The notes under the pieces: model-generated
Told to the model about the DNA's origin: nothing
Seen by the model: the letters and a program-made list of their open reading frames with translations, nothing else
Database searches by the model: none
Shown here: positions 16,393-25,861 of the stretch, one piece after another
How the letters are laid out: each line of letters begins with the position of its first letter
Numbering within the stretch: the first letter of the stretch is position 1
Program-made: the position numbers and the translations under genes
Source of the DNA: an uncultured Ruminococcus sp.
Lineage (GTDB): Bacteria; Bacillota; Clostridia; Oscillospirales; Acutalibacteraceae
Length of the DNA: 64,000 nt
Assembly (NCBI GenBank): GCA_902765855.1
Contig: CACXBF010000013.1
Coordinates: 1-64,000, forward strand
Reading direction: 5' to 3'

Positions 16393-18002
16393 TTTTCCCT
16401 CCATACAAGTGACGATATAGCTTCATCTACGGTGATTATATTTTTATCAAAGCTACGCATAATTTTATTAGCGGCGGTTGTATAAAAACTGTTTTGCGAG
16501 AAAAATTTGTGAGGTTCGCCCTCAGAAATGATTTCTCCTCCGAAAAGCATAGCACATCTATCAGCACAGCTTGCAGCAAATTCTATATCGTGGCTTACAA
16601 CTATTATAGAAATTCCGCTTGATTTTAATTTTAAGAAAATATTGGCTATTTTTTGCTTTAAAATTGAGTCAGCACCCTTTGTAGGTTCATCAAGCAAAAG
16701 AACTTTAGGTTTGCTTGCAAGAATCTTAATTAAGGCACAAAGCTGTTGCTCACCACCGCTTAAATCATAAGGATGCTTTTCTAGTAGATGTGTAATATCA
16801 AAGCCATAATCAGTAGGATTTGCACCGGTTTCAGCTAATTCCTCTCTGACAGTATCTTTTGCGAAAACAGCCTTTATGTCTTGTGGCAAAAGTGCAAGAT
16901 TGTTTTTGTATAATGATTTATCCTTATAGGAACTGAGTTTTTTCCCGAAAAGCTTTATATTGCCTGCTCTGTATTTCAAAAGTCCTGCGACGGTATTCAG
17001 AAAGGTAGTTTTGCCTGCACCGTTTCCGCCGAGGACAAAAAGTATTTCATTCTCAAAAAGTTCAAGCGACAAATTGTGCAAAATATCAGAGCTATCTTTG
17101 CTATATCGGAATGAAACATCTTTAAGCTTTAAAACTGCGTTTTCAGAATGATTTTTTTGCGGAACAGAAAACGGCTTTACATTTAAATTTTCTGATATAT
17201 ATTGTATAGCACCTTTTGTTGTCAAAGGACAAGTCTCATTTTGCTTTAAAAATGGGGTAGAAATTCTTACTGTTGACGGCATAGCCTTAAAAAGATAGGA
17301 ATTTGTTTTAGCAATTTTACAGATTTTTTCGGGCGAATCGTTATAGATTATCTTTCCGCTTTCGAGAACAAGAAGTCGGTCGCTTATCGGAAGAATATCT
17401 TCAAGAGTGTGTTCTGTGATTATAATGGTTATGGATAAGTCACGATTAAGCTTTTTTAGGGTATTGAAAAAGTTTTCTCTTGCAATAGGGTCAAGTTGTG
17501 CCGTTGGTTCGTCAAGAATCATAAGTTCGGGGTTCATTGCCGTTATAGAGGCAAGGTTTAAAAGCTGTTTTTGACCGCCGGAAAGCTCATGAATATTTTT
17601 ATAGAATAAATCTTCAATTCCGAAGTAGCAGGCAGTTTCAGCTATTTTTCGTTTTATTGTGGAATTTTCAAGACCAAGACTTTCAAGTCCGAAAGCAAGT
17701 TCGTGATAGACCTTATCAGTTATTATTTGGCTGTCAGGATTTTGCATTACAAAACCGATTTTGCAGACAGAATCTTTCTCATCAAGATTTTCAAGCAAAG
17801 TATTATTATAAAGTATTTCACCGCTAAGTTTACCTTTGGGTTGAAGTTCTTTTTTCAAAAGCCTAAGAAGTGTAGTTTTGCCGCAGCCGGTTTTTCCACA
17901 AAGGGTAACAAATTCGCCCTTTGAGATGTTAAAAGATATATTGTCAAGAATTTTTTTGTCAGAATAGGAAAATGAGAGATTTTGAACAGTTAATAGATTC
18001 AT
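16389..18002 (-). CDS. ECF transporter double ATPase (EcfA-EcfA' fusion)
   Basis: The product is 537 residues. The start at 18002 is chosen for AAGGGTG six bases upstream. There are two complete ABC domains: Walker A GKTGCGKTT, LSGGQKQ and LMILDEPT in the first half; GGNGAGKTT, LSGGEQQ and VLLLDEPT in the second. Fused ATPases of this kind (YkoD-like) drive ECF vitamin uptake together with an S component (next gene) and a T component, which is missing here and may be encoded elsewhere as a shared module. It is divergent from the FHA-FtsW gene, with both promoters in the 115-base gap. Confidence 0.88.
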   Translation of the reverse strand: MNLLTVQNLSFSYSDKKILDNISFNISKGEFVTLCGKTGCGKTTLLRLLKKELQPKGKLSGEILYNNTLLENLDEKDSVCKIGFVMQNPDSQIITDKVYHELAFGLESLGLENSTIKRKIAETACYFGIEDLFYKNIHELSGGQKQLLNLASITAMNPELMILDEPTAQLDPIARENFFNTLKKLNRDLSITIIITEHTLEDILPISDRLLVLESGKIIYNDSPEKICKIAKTNSYLFKAMPSTVRISTPFLKQNETCPLTTKGAIQYISENLNVKPFSVPQKNHSENAVLKLKDVSFRYSKDSSDILHNLSLELFENEILFVLGGNGAGKTTFLNTVAGLLKYRAGNIKLFGKKLSSYKDKSLYKNNLALLPQDIKAVFAKDTVREELAETGANPTDYGFDITHLLEKHPYDLSGGEQQLCALIKILASKPKVLLLDEPTKGADSILKQKIANIFLKLKSSGISIIVVSHDIEFAASCADRCAMLFGGEIISEGEPHKFFSQNSFYTTAANKIMRSFDKNIITVDEAISSLVWREK

Positions 18003-18058
18003 AAACATCACCCTTAGAAACCGGATATATCTTATTATTATAACCTCTTAATAAACTT

Positions 18059-18087
18059 TTGACAAGTAACTATTCGTGTGATAATAT
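18059..18087 (+). promoter_or_regulatory. sigma-A promoter of the FHA-FtsW gene
   Basis: TTGACA (18059-18064), 17 bases, TAATAT (18082-18087), then AAAGGAGGTTGAT before the ATG. Confidence 0.8.
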
Positions 18088-18117
18088 AGTCTTAACCCTC
18101 AAAGGAGGTTGATATTT

Positions 18118-19818
18118 ATGGATTATGTATCGTGGATTTTAAGGCTTATTATGCCACTTATTGCACTTGCAATAGTTATCCGTGCTTTTATTTCGCTAAG
18201 ATATAATCGCAGAAATGAGGGGGCTTTAATAGTTCTTGAGGACGAAGATTCTCAGAAGGTTTATCCGGTAAAATACTGGGAAACATCTATCGGACGAAGT
18301 CGTGGAAGCGATGTTCGTCTGACAAATCCGGCGGTTTCTCGTGACCATGCTGTATTATTAAGGCGTGAAGCCGGTTGGTTTGTTACGGATACAGGTTCTA
18401 AGGCGGGTGTTACTGTCAATGATAAGCCTATAACGGGTAGAACGGCTGTTTATATCGGAGATAGAATAAATATTGGTGGAACGGTTCTTGTCGTGAGAAG
18501 AGCAGATGACTATGGTGATGATTCTCAGGAAGAACGCCTGACAAAGAAATCTAAGCCACCTAAAAGAACAATAGCACCTTCTTTTTTGTTGTTCTTAGTT
18601 ACACTATTTACAATTATGTTTGCGGCAGAAATTTGCATAAATCTTGAAAATCTTGATGTTGCACCAATAGCTGCAGTTTATGTTGTATTTATGTGGGTGT
18701 TTTTTGCTGTAACAAGGATTTGCATAAAACGAGTGACATTTGAACTTGAATCCCTTGCATTATTCTTATCATCAATAGGAATATTGCTTGCGGCGTCACA
18801 TAATACCAAGACAGGCTGGGTACAGCTTGCGAGTGTGATTATTGGTGTTATTGGATTTTGCTTGTTACTGAAATTTATTGAAATTCCTGACAGGGTTATG
18901 AAATGGCGATTGATTATAACAATAGCCGCTGTTGTGGTTCTTGGTTTAAATCTTGCACTTGGAAAGGTTACGCATGGTGCGGCGAACTGGATTATAATAG
19001 GTCCTATTTCAGTTCAGCCATCAGAGTTTGTAAAAATAGCATATATATTCGTTGGTGCTTCAACCCTTGATAGTTTGCTAACCAAAAAGAACCTTACCGA
19101 ATTTATTATATTTACTGCAATATGTATAGGTGCTTTATTTATAATGAGTGACCTTGGAACGGCAGTTATATTCTTCGTAACATTCCTTGTAATAGCTTTT
19201 ATGCGTTCGGGAGATATTAAGACGGTAATTCTTGCAATATCTGCAGCTGTTTTTGGCGCTATGCTTGTATTGACGGCTCGTCCGTATATCGCAAACAGAT
19301 TTGCAATATGGGGAAATGTTTGGCTTGACCCTGACGATAAGGGATATCAACAGGTAAGAACGCTGATATATTCAGCGAGCGGCGGCCTTTTTGGAACCGG
19401 TGCCGGAACAGGCGGTCTGCAAAATATTTTTGCTTCGGAAAGTGACCTTGTTTTCGGGCTTGTATGCGAAGAAATGGGCTTTATAATAGCGTTGCTGATT
19501 GCTGTATCGCTCGCAGGACTTGTACTTTATGCGAGAGCGGTTACAACAAGAAGCCGTTCGTCATTTTATTCGATAGCTGCATGTTCAGCGGCGGCTCTGC
19601 TTGTATTTCAGGCATCATTGAACATATTCGGCTCAACAGATATACTTCCGCTTACAGGCGTTACACTGCCTTTTGTAAGTGCGGGCGGTTCAAGTATGAT
19701 GAGCTGTTGGTGTTTATTGGCTTTTATTAAGGCGGCTGATGAGAGAACCTATGCTGTGAAGCGAAAAAGTCTGAAAAAAGCGACTATGCCGAATGGCGAT
19801 GATGTCATAGAAATTTGA
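18118..19818 (+). CDS. FHA domain fused to FtsW/RodA/SpoVE-type SEDS protein
   Basis: The product is 566 residues. The start at 18118 is chosen for AAAGGAGGTTGAT upstream. One membrane segment (about 6-26) leads into a cytoplasmic FHA domain (about 37-125; GRSRGSD at 59-65 and SRDH at 74-77 form the phosphothreonine site). About ten membrane segments of a SEDS peptidoglycan glycosyltransferase follow (GAANWI, SVQPSEFVKIAYI, DLGTAVIFF, CEEMGFI). It polymerises lipid II, and the FHA domain suggests recruitment or control by Ser/Thr kinase phosphorylation. FHA-FtsW fusions exist in Clostridia. No cognate PBP or kinase gene is adjacent. Confidence 0.9.
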   Translation: MDYVSWILRLIMPLIALAIVIRAFISLRYNRRNEGALIVLEDEDSQKVYPVKYWETSIGRSRGSDVRLTNPAVSRDHAVLLRREAGWFVTDTGSKAGVTVNDKPITGRTAVYIGDRINIGGTVLVVRRADDYGDDSQEERLTKKSKPPKRTIAPSFLLFLVTLFTIMFAAEICINLENLDVAPIAAVYVVFMWVFFAVTRICIKRVTFELESLALFLSSIGILLAASHNTKTGWVQLASVIIGVIGFCLLLKFIEIPDRVMKWRLIITIAAVVVLGLNLALGKVTHGAANWIIIGPISVQPSEFVKIAYIFVGASTLDSLLTKKNLTEFIIFTAICIGALFIMSDLGTAVIFFVTFLVIAFMRSGDIKTVILAISAAVFGAMLVLTARPYIANRFAIWGNVWLDPDDKGYQQVRTLIYSASGGLFGTGAGTGGLQNIFASESDLVFGLVCEEMGFIIALLIAVSLAGLVLYARAVTTRSRSSFYSIAACSAAALLVFQASLNIFGSTDILPLTGVTLPFVSAGGSSMMSCWCLLAFIKAADERTYAVKRKSLKKATMPNGDDVIEI

Positions 19819-19821
19819 TGG

Positions 19822-19855
19822 AAATTAACCGTCCTTTGAGGCGGTTAATTTTTTT
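19822..19855 (+). terminator. intrinsic terminator
   Basis: AAATTAACCG-TCCTTTGAGG-CGGTTAATTTTTTT. Confidence 0.85.
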
Positions 19856-19947
19856 GAAAATTTTTTAAAATTTTGGGACATTTTGGGTTATGAAAAGATA
19901 TAACTTATGAAAGCAGCTTTCAAAGACTTGCCAAGGAAGTGAATGTA

Positions 19948-20430
19948 TTGAACGATGACGAATTTACAAGAATAGCTCTGAAATACTCGGACAGCATTTT
20001 TAGAATAGCATTTAATTATAGTCGCAATAGGTCTGATTCAGATGATATAGTGCAAAATGTATTACTGAAATACTATAAATGCAATAAGGAATTTGAAAGT
20101 GAGGAGCATATTCGTAACTGGCTTTTGAGAGTAGCTGTGAATGAAAGTAAGAAATTATTGGTTTCTCCTTTTAAGAAAAAAATTATTCCACTTGACGAGA
20201 TGGGAGAGGAACTGATATTTGAGCATAAGGAGGAGAGCGACTTATATTATGCGGTTATGGAGCTTCCTTCAAAATACAGAATAAGCGTATATATGTATTA
20301 TTACGAGGATTATTCGGTAGATGAAATTGCGGATATTCTTAAGGTGAATCCATCGACAATACGAACACGACTTATGAGAGCAAGAGAAAAGTTAAGGTCT
20401 AAGCTTCAGGGGGTATGGACTGATGAGTAA
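19948..20430 (+). CDS. ECF-type RNA polymerase sigma factor
   Basis: The product is 160 residues. TTG at 19948 is taken as the start because AAGGAAGTGA ends five bases upstream; the GTG at 19939 lies inside that ribosome site. Region 2 (FRIAFNYSRNRSDSDDIVQNVLLKYYK, split here as SDDIVQNVLLKYY) and region 4 (LPSKYRISVYMYYYEDYSVDEIAD, then NPSTIRTRLMRAREKL) are clear. It directs an alternative regulon, probably envelope stress. It overlaps the following anti-sigma-like gene by eight bases, the usual sigma/anti-sigma pairing. Confidence 0.9.
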   Translation: MNDDEFTRIALKYSDSIFRIAFNYSRNRSDSDDIVQNVLLKYYKCNKEFESEEHIRNWLLRVAVNESKKLLVSPFKKKIIPLDEMGEELIFEHKEESDLYYAVMELPSKYRISVYMYYYEDYSVDEIADILKVNPSTIRTRLMRAREKLRSKLQGVWTDE

Positions 20431-20968
20431 CAAAGAACTTTATAAAAACACATTTTCTAAAATTCATGCTTCAAACGAGAAAGTAACGGAGGTAATTAAA
20501 ATGAGTGAAACAAAGAAGAGAAGAAAGCTTGTATCAAAGAAACTTGTTGCAATAGCTGCTTGTGTGGCTTGTGTTGCATCAGCAGGTATCGTTGCAAATG
20601 CTGCAACAGACGGTGAACTTGGAAAGACTGTTATAGGATGGTTTATCAGTCCTGACGGCAAGCAGACAGCTATTGAGGGCGATGTAAGCTATGATGAGAA
20701 TGGTAATAAGACAACTACTGCAACGCTCGAAAATGGTAATAATCTTACAGTGAAAAAAGATTCTCAAACAGGCGATGAGTATTATGAATACAGTGTAGGT
20801 GATGAAGAATCTAAGAATAAGAAATTTATGATTTCTGTTGATGATAGTGGCAAGGCTACTGTTGAGTACGATGATAAGTATTCAGAAGAGGCTGTTTTCG
20901 GTGATAAGAATACAACAGGTGATGTTGATGAAACACCATCGAAAAATTCTTCTGATATTGTAAAGTAA
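20423..20968 (+). CDS. probable membrane anti-sigma factor
   Basis: The product is 181 residues. A short cytoplasmic part (about 1-38: LYKNTFSKIHASNEKVTEVI, a helix like the sigma-binding helix of clostridial anti-sigma factors) is followed by one membrane segment (about 40-60). An extracellular Asp/Lys/Thr-rich domain of about 120 residues completes it (GWFISPDGKQTAI, VSYDENGNKTTT). Position, overlap and topology support an anti-sigma role; no zinc motif (HxxxCxxC) is present, so it is not a ZAS-type factor. What it senses is unknown. Confidence 0.72.
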   Translation: MSNKELYKNTFSKIHASNEKVTEVIKMSETKKRRKLVSKKLVAIAACVACVASAGIVANAATDGELGKTVIGWFISPDGKQTAIEGDVSYDENGNKTTTATLENGNNLTVKKDSQTGDEYYEYSVGDEESKNKKFMISVDDSGKATVEYDDKYSEEAVFGDKNTTGDVDETPSKNSSDIVK

Positions 20969-21028
20969 ATTATAATAACACTCTCTAAAATTTAAACTTT
21001 ACTAAATTCTATTTAATCATACAAAAAA

Positions 21029-21066
21029 GGTATGCAATTATTTGATTATAAATTGCATACCTTTTT
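21029..21066. terminator. bidirectional terminator
   Basis: GGTATGCAAT-N13-ATTGCATACC flanked by A6 and T5, between convergent genes. Confidence 0.85.
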
Positions 21067-21070
21067 ATTT

Positions 21071-22693
21071 TTAATGTGTACCTATTCTATAATAAACGGT
21101 ATAAATTTCAAAACCGTTAGGAATTTGCATTTCTGTGAATTTATCTTTTGGTTTGGTGGTAAATTCGGTATCTAAGATTTTTTTAACCTTGTCGTTTATA
21201 GCAGGCATATTCAATTTATTTAGGATTACAATATTTACCTCATCAAGTTGTTTAATAAGATTTTGTGAGAACCAGTTATTTTCATCTTCAAAATTGTAGG
21301 AATCTTGAACAAATACCGGTCCTTTGGGAGAGTGTTTTGTTAATCCATAGAAAGTATATGATGTATTATTAAAGCCTAAGAACTGATAGGTATCTTCGTC
21401 ATAATAATCAAGCATAGCATCTACATATTTTGCTTGAGATTCTGATGAATAATACATATCTTGGCTGAATTTTGATAAGTTTAAGCTTATTTCAAAACTA
21501 TTGATGGTATTAGTAAAATAGATGAAATATATAAATACTGAAAATATTAACACTAATGTTGTTTTTAATTTTTTCCCGACAAATATTTCTGTAAGTGCTT
21601 TGCAACCTTCTATGATTAGCAATGTATAAATAGGTACTGCAAGAACAAAATGATGAGGAAAATAATGGCCTCCAAGACCGATTGAAAATGACGTTGCAAA
21701 TAATAATTATTATTGAACATATTTTCCATATTCGAAGGGAAAGTTTAAAATTCCTATTTGTAAATATTCTTATTATAATAATCAATATGGATACAAGGAT
21801 TATTAAAAAAAGTCCCAAATTAAAATCTATTATATTTGTAAGTATCTTATTGATATCAAGCATTCTTTGGAATGGAGAACCATAATATGAGATATGATTT
21901 CCAAACATATTTTTAATATATATACTAAAATATCCTGATAGTGTGCCGGTTGCAAAAAGAAGTGTTATGGAAAAAACTGCGCCTATGCACATAGGAATAA
22001 CTATTTTTGATATGAAATCTCTTATAGATTCTGTTAAAAGAAATCCTCCGGCAACTGCTATTATTGCAAAAGGTTCTTTTGTCATAACACCTCCCATAGC
22101 AAATATTGCAGCGAGGAGCGTCCATATAATCAAACTTTTTTTATTGACTTTTTCACCTTTTTTCCAGTTGATGTGCATAATTGCCCAAAAATACAGACAT
22201 ATAAAGGAAGCACCTAATATTTCAGGCTCAAAATATTCAGCACTTTTCATAGCGTAATTCATAATAAGAAAACCTGAAATCAGAACCATCATAGAATATA
22301 ATATAACCTGATGATTGCTAAAACCTTTGCTTTCTTTTTTCATATATTTTAATATACATATAAAAGGCATAAATCCTATAATTAAAAGAGAAAAGCACAT
22401 AAAAATATTTACAATTATTACGTTGTCAGTAAGAAGAAAAGATAGTGCGTGCAGAAGAAAAACACATATCGGCTTATTTTCATATAAACCGCTATATGGA
22501 GTTATGCCGTTTAACATTCCTCGTGCAACAGCACAGTACATTGGAGAATCCAAAGTATAACCAAGGTTTATTTCAGATATAAATAGATTTATAATATATA
22601 TAATAGATGTAAATACTGTTGCTAAAACATAAAATAACAAAAAATATTTTTTAAGATTATCTAAAGAAAAAGAATTATTTTTTTAAGATTCAT
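21071..22693 (-). pseudogene. membrane glycosyltransferase (ArnT/PMT-like), decayed tandem copy
   Basis: The original gene starts at 22693 (AGGAGAC upstream) and encodes a close paralogue of the protein at 22743-24374. It is broken at least twice. An A7 run (22678-22684) should be A8 to continue MNLKKNNSFSLDNLKKYF into LLFYVLATVF. A second shift near 21698-21715 separates CSIIII from TSF/GLGGHYFPHH. Shared segments include SPMYCAVARG, GLYENKP, GPVFVQDSYNFED and NDKVKKILDTEFTT. Both breaks lie in homopolymer or short-repeat runs. Most likely it is non-functional. Confidence 0.85.
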
Positions 22694-22742
22694 TGTCTGT
22701 CTCCTGAAATATAAATATTTAATTATGAAATAAATAGTATTT

Positions 22743-24374
22743 TTAATGCGTACCTATTCTATAATAAACGGTATAAACTTCAAAACCGTCACAAGGTTGC
22801 ATCTCTGTGAATTTATCCTTTGGTTCGGTGGTAAATTCGGTATCTAAGATTTTTTTAACCTTGTCGTTTATAGCAGGCATATCTAAATTTTTCATAAAAA
22901 TTATATTTACTTCATCTAATTGTTTTAATAGATTTTGAGAAAACCAACTATTTTCATCTTCAAAATTGTAGGAATCTTGAACAAATACCGGTCCCTTAGG
23001 AGAATGTTTTGTGAATGCATAGAAAGAATTTCTACCATTAAAACCTAAGTATTGATATGTATTCTCATGGTAATAATCAAGTAGTGCGTCTACATATTCT
23101 GCATCAAATGTTGCTTGGTAATAGAATGATGTATGATATGTCGCCAATGATTTACTGGATTTTAGAAGAGGCTTTTTAAATAAACTTACTTCATTAAGAA
23201 AAACAATAGTTACCATAATAATTGTAAATATAGAAATCTGAGCTTCTTTTCCGCGACATAATTCAGATAGAATTTCGCAACCTTTTATTATTAGCAACAT
23301 ATATATAGGTGTAGCAAAAACATAATGATGAGGGAAGTATTGACCTCCTAGTCCTACACAAAAAGATGTTAAAAAAATACAAATTACTAATGAACATAAC
23401 TGCCAGATGCAAGACTTAATATTTTTATCTTTTGATTTGTAGATTTTTAAAATTATGAGCAATGTAAATGAGAATATTATTAATAAAAGTATAGGATTGT
23501 GTATAGATAAATCAACAAACAAATTATGAATTTGCAAAGCTCTTTTAAATGGAGAACCAAGGCGAGATATATGTCCGTTAAACATATAATATATGTATAT
23601 ATTGATATAATCAGACATAATACCTGTAAAAAGTAGCATAAAAACTGCCATTACTGCACCTATACACAAGGGAATAACTATTCTGGAAATAAAATCTCTT
23701 ACGGATTCAACTAAAAGAAGACCTCCTGCAACAGCTATTACTGCGAATGGTTCCTTCATCATAACACCACACATTGCAAATATTGCAGCAAGTATAGTCC
23801 ATATGATTAGGCTTTTTTTATTGGCTTTTTCACCTTTTTTCCAGTTGATGTGCATAATTGCCCAAAAATACAGGCATATAAAAGAAGCACCTAATATTTC
23901 AGGCTGAAAAAATTCTCCTCGGTCCATTGAATATGACATAAGAAATAATCCACAAATCAATGATATTCCTGAATATATGACTATCTGTGAACGGCTAAAT
24001 GGCTTGTTGCTTTTAATAAGATATTTAGTAGTACATACAAATGGGAGAAAGCCTATTATAAGTAGACACAAAAATGTAATGCAATTAAAAATTATTACAT
24101 CGTCAGTTAAAAGAAAAGATAGAGCATATAGCAAAAATACACCGATAGGTTTATTCTCATATAAACCACTATAAGGACTTATGCCATTTAATATTCCTCG
24201 AGCAACTGCACAATACATAGGTGAATCCGGAGTATAATTGTGGTTTATTTCATTTATAGATAAATTGCAAATCATTATTCCGGTTATAAATAATACTATA
24301 GCAATATAGACAAATAAAAAACATTTTTTAATTTTATCCGATTTAAAAAGTGAAGATGAACTTTTTAGGTTCAT
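22743..24374 (-). CDS. membrane glycosyltransferase, ArnT/PMT-like
   Basis: The product is 543 residues. The start at 24374 follows GGAGGAATTATA; a longer frame is discarded. About eleven membrane segments and the N-terminal loop TPDSPMYCAVARGILNG, GLYENKPIGVFLLYA fit the GT-C superfamily (Asp/Glu in the first loop acts in catalysis; DSP is a candidate). Such enzymes move a sugar from a polyprenyl carrier to a surface polymer or lipid outside the membrane. The C-terminal ~110 residues are soluble. It lies 19 bases after the RlmD-like gene and is followed by its decayed duplicate. Confidence 0.7.
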   Translation of the reverse strand: MNLKSSSSLFKSDKIKKCFLFVYIAIVLFITGIMICNLSINEINHNYTPDSPMYCAVARGILNGISPYSGLYENKPIGVFLLYALSFLLTDDVIIFNCITFLCLLIIGFLPFVCTTKYLIKSNKPFSRSQIVIYSGISLICGLFLMSYSMDRGEFFQPEILGASFICLYFWAIMHINWKKGEKANKKSLIIWTILAAIFAMCGVMMKEPFAVIAVAGGLLLVESVRDFISRIVIPLCIGAVMAVFMLLFTGIMSDYINIYIYYMFNGHISRLGSPFKRALQIHNLFVDLSIHNPILLLIIFSFTLLIILKIYKSKDKNIKSCIWQLCSLVICIFLTSFCVGLGGQYFPHHYVFATPIYMLLIIKGCEILSELCRGKEAQISIFTIIMVTIVFLNEVSLFKKPLLKSSKSLATYHTSFYYQATFDAEYVDALLDYYHENTYQYLGFNGRNSFYAFTKHSPKGPVFVQDSYNFEDENSWFSQNLLKQLDEVNIIFMKNLDMPAINDKVKKILDTEFTTEPKDKFTEMQPCDGFEVYTVYYRIGTH

Positions 24375-24393
24375 TATAATTCCTCCCGATAAA

Positions 24394-25566
24394 TTATTTT
24401 TTTGAAATAAGTACAACAGTTTCTATGTGACTTGTATGTGGAAACATATCAACCGGTTGAATCTTTTTAACCTTATAGGTGCTATTTTGAGTTAGATAAT
24501 ATAAATCTCTTGCCATAGTTTCTGGATTACAGGAAATATATACTACTGTTTTTGGTGACATTTTAATAAGTGAGGAGAGAAATTTTTTATCACTGCCAGC
24601 TCTTGGAGGGTCCATAAAAACTACATCAGGTTTTTCGTCATCTTCTGCAGCTGCTTCCATAAACTCTCCTGCATCGCCTTGATAAAATCTGATATTTTTA
24701 AGGTTATTTGCTCGTGCATTTTGTATAGCGTCTTTGACGGCATCTTTATTAAGCTCTACTCCTATTACTGAGCCTGCGCCATTTTTAGCAGCGACAATGC
24801 CAATTGTACCAATGCCACAATAGGTATCAAGTACAGTTTCATTGCCTTTTAGTTTGGCAAATTCTATTGCCTTGCCATAAAGTACTTCAGTTTGTACGGG
24901 ATTTATTTGATAAAAGCTTTTTGGTGAGATTCGAAATTTACAGCCACACAAAATATCTTCAATATATCCTTTGCCATAAAGAATTTTTTGCACATCGCCG
25001 AGCACGAGATTTGTTCTATATGGATTGATATTCTGAACAATAGTTTTTATTTCGGGAAATTCTTTAGTTATAGCTTTGACAAAATTGTTTTTTGAGGGGA
25101 AAACCGGTGTCCCTGTGACAAGAACAAGCATAACTTCATTTGTCGCAAAGCCTCGTTTGATAAGAATATGCCTTAAAAAGCCTTTTTGTACATCTTCATC
25201 ATAGGTTGTGAGCTTAAAGGATTTAAGCATTTTACGAACAGTAACGATTATTTTATCGGCTATGGCATCCTCAATCATACATTCATCAATACCAACTATG
25301 CGATGAGTACCTGATTGATAAACACCTGAAATTATTCTGCCGTTTCGGTCGGTTCTGAATGCAGCTTGAACCTTATTGCGATAATGAAAAGGATTTTCCA
25401 TTCCTATTATTGGTTGAATTTTGCAAAATTGCGAAAGGAGTTTTGAAATTTTTTTCTGTTTTAGGGCAAGTTGTTCCTGATATGTGAGATTTTGAAGTTG
25501 ACAACCACCGCATTTTTTATAAACAGGGCAACTTCCTCTTTTTATATTTTCTTTTGTGTTACTCAT
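24394..25566 (-). CDS. rlmD: 23S rRNA (uracil-C5)-methyltransferase, RlmD/RlmCD type
   Basis: The product is 390 residues. An iron-sulfur cluster set is visible: C13, C19, C22 and C96. The SAM domain has LDTYCGIGTIGI and VIGVELNKDAV, the conserved FMDPPRAG, and the catalytic Cys in YISCNPETMARDL. It methylates C5 of specific uridines in 23S rRNA (or tRNA; RlmD, RlmC and TrmA are hard to separate here). Unlike many family members it starts straight at the Cys cluster, with no N-terminal TRAM domain. It heads an apparent operon with the glycosyltransferase genes, which looks fortuitous. Confidence 0.88.
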   Translation of the reverse strand: MSNTKENIKRGSCPVYKKCGGCQLQNLTYQEQLALKQKKISKLLSQFCKIQPIIGMENPFHYRNKVQAAFRTDRNGRIISGVYQSGTHRIVGIDECMIEDAIADKIIVTVRKMLKSFKLTTYDEDVQKGFLRHILIKRGFATNEVMLVLVTGTPVFPSKNNFVKAITKEFPEIKTIVQNINPYRTNLVLGDVQKILYGKGYIEDILCGCKFRISPKSFYQINPVQTEVLYGKAIEFAKLKGNETVLDTYCGIGTIGIVAAKNGAGSVIGVELNKDAVKDAIQNARANNLKNIRFYQGDAGEFMEAAAEDDEKPDVVFMDPPRAGSDKKFLSSLIKMSPKTVVYISCNPETMARDLYYLTQNSTYKVKKIQPVDMFPHTSHIETVVLISKK

Positions 25567-25619
25567 AATAATTCCTCTTGTAACTTAATAAAATTTCTTA
25601 TTGCTTTGGTTATATAAAA

Positions 25620-25661
25620 TAAAAAGCCGAAATCCTTTGTTTCCGTAGGATTTTCGGCTTT
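25620..25661 (-). terminator. terminator of tRNA-Arg
   Basis: The minus strand reads AAGCCGAAAATCC, a 12-base loop, GGATTTCGGCTTTTT. The loop side carries CTACGGAAAC, the exact complement of the first ten bases of the tRNA. Confidence 0.85.
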
Positions 25662-25738
25662 TGGCGTTCCCGAGGTGATTCGAACACCCGACCTATCGCT
25701 TAGGAGGCGATTGCTCTATCCAGCTGAGCTACGGAAAC
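25662..25738 (-). tRNA. tRNA-Arg(CCU)
   Basis: 77 bases including encoded CCA. Acceptor GTTTCCG pairs with CGGGAAC, the anticodon stem is ATCGC/GCGAT with loop CTCCTAA (anticodon CCT), and the T-loop is TTCGAAT. It decodes AGG. Confidence 0.95.
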
Positions 25739-25810
25739 AACTGTACCAATAATTTTATCACTATGCTATCATTTTGTCAATATTTTGCATAAAATAAAAT
25801 TTTAAGATAC

Positions 25811-25849
25811 AAAAATCACCGATTGAAGTTTAATAGTTCAATCGGTGAT
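25811..25849 (-). terminator. terminator after ilvE
   Basis: ATCACCGATTGAA-N9-TTCAATCGGTGAT followed by TTTTTG on the minus strand. Confidence 0.85.
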
Positions 25850-25861
25850 AGATATGTTTAA

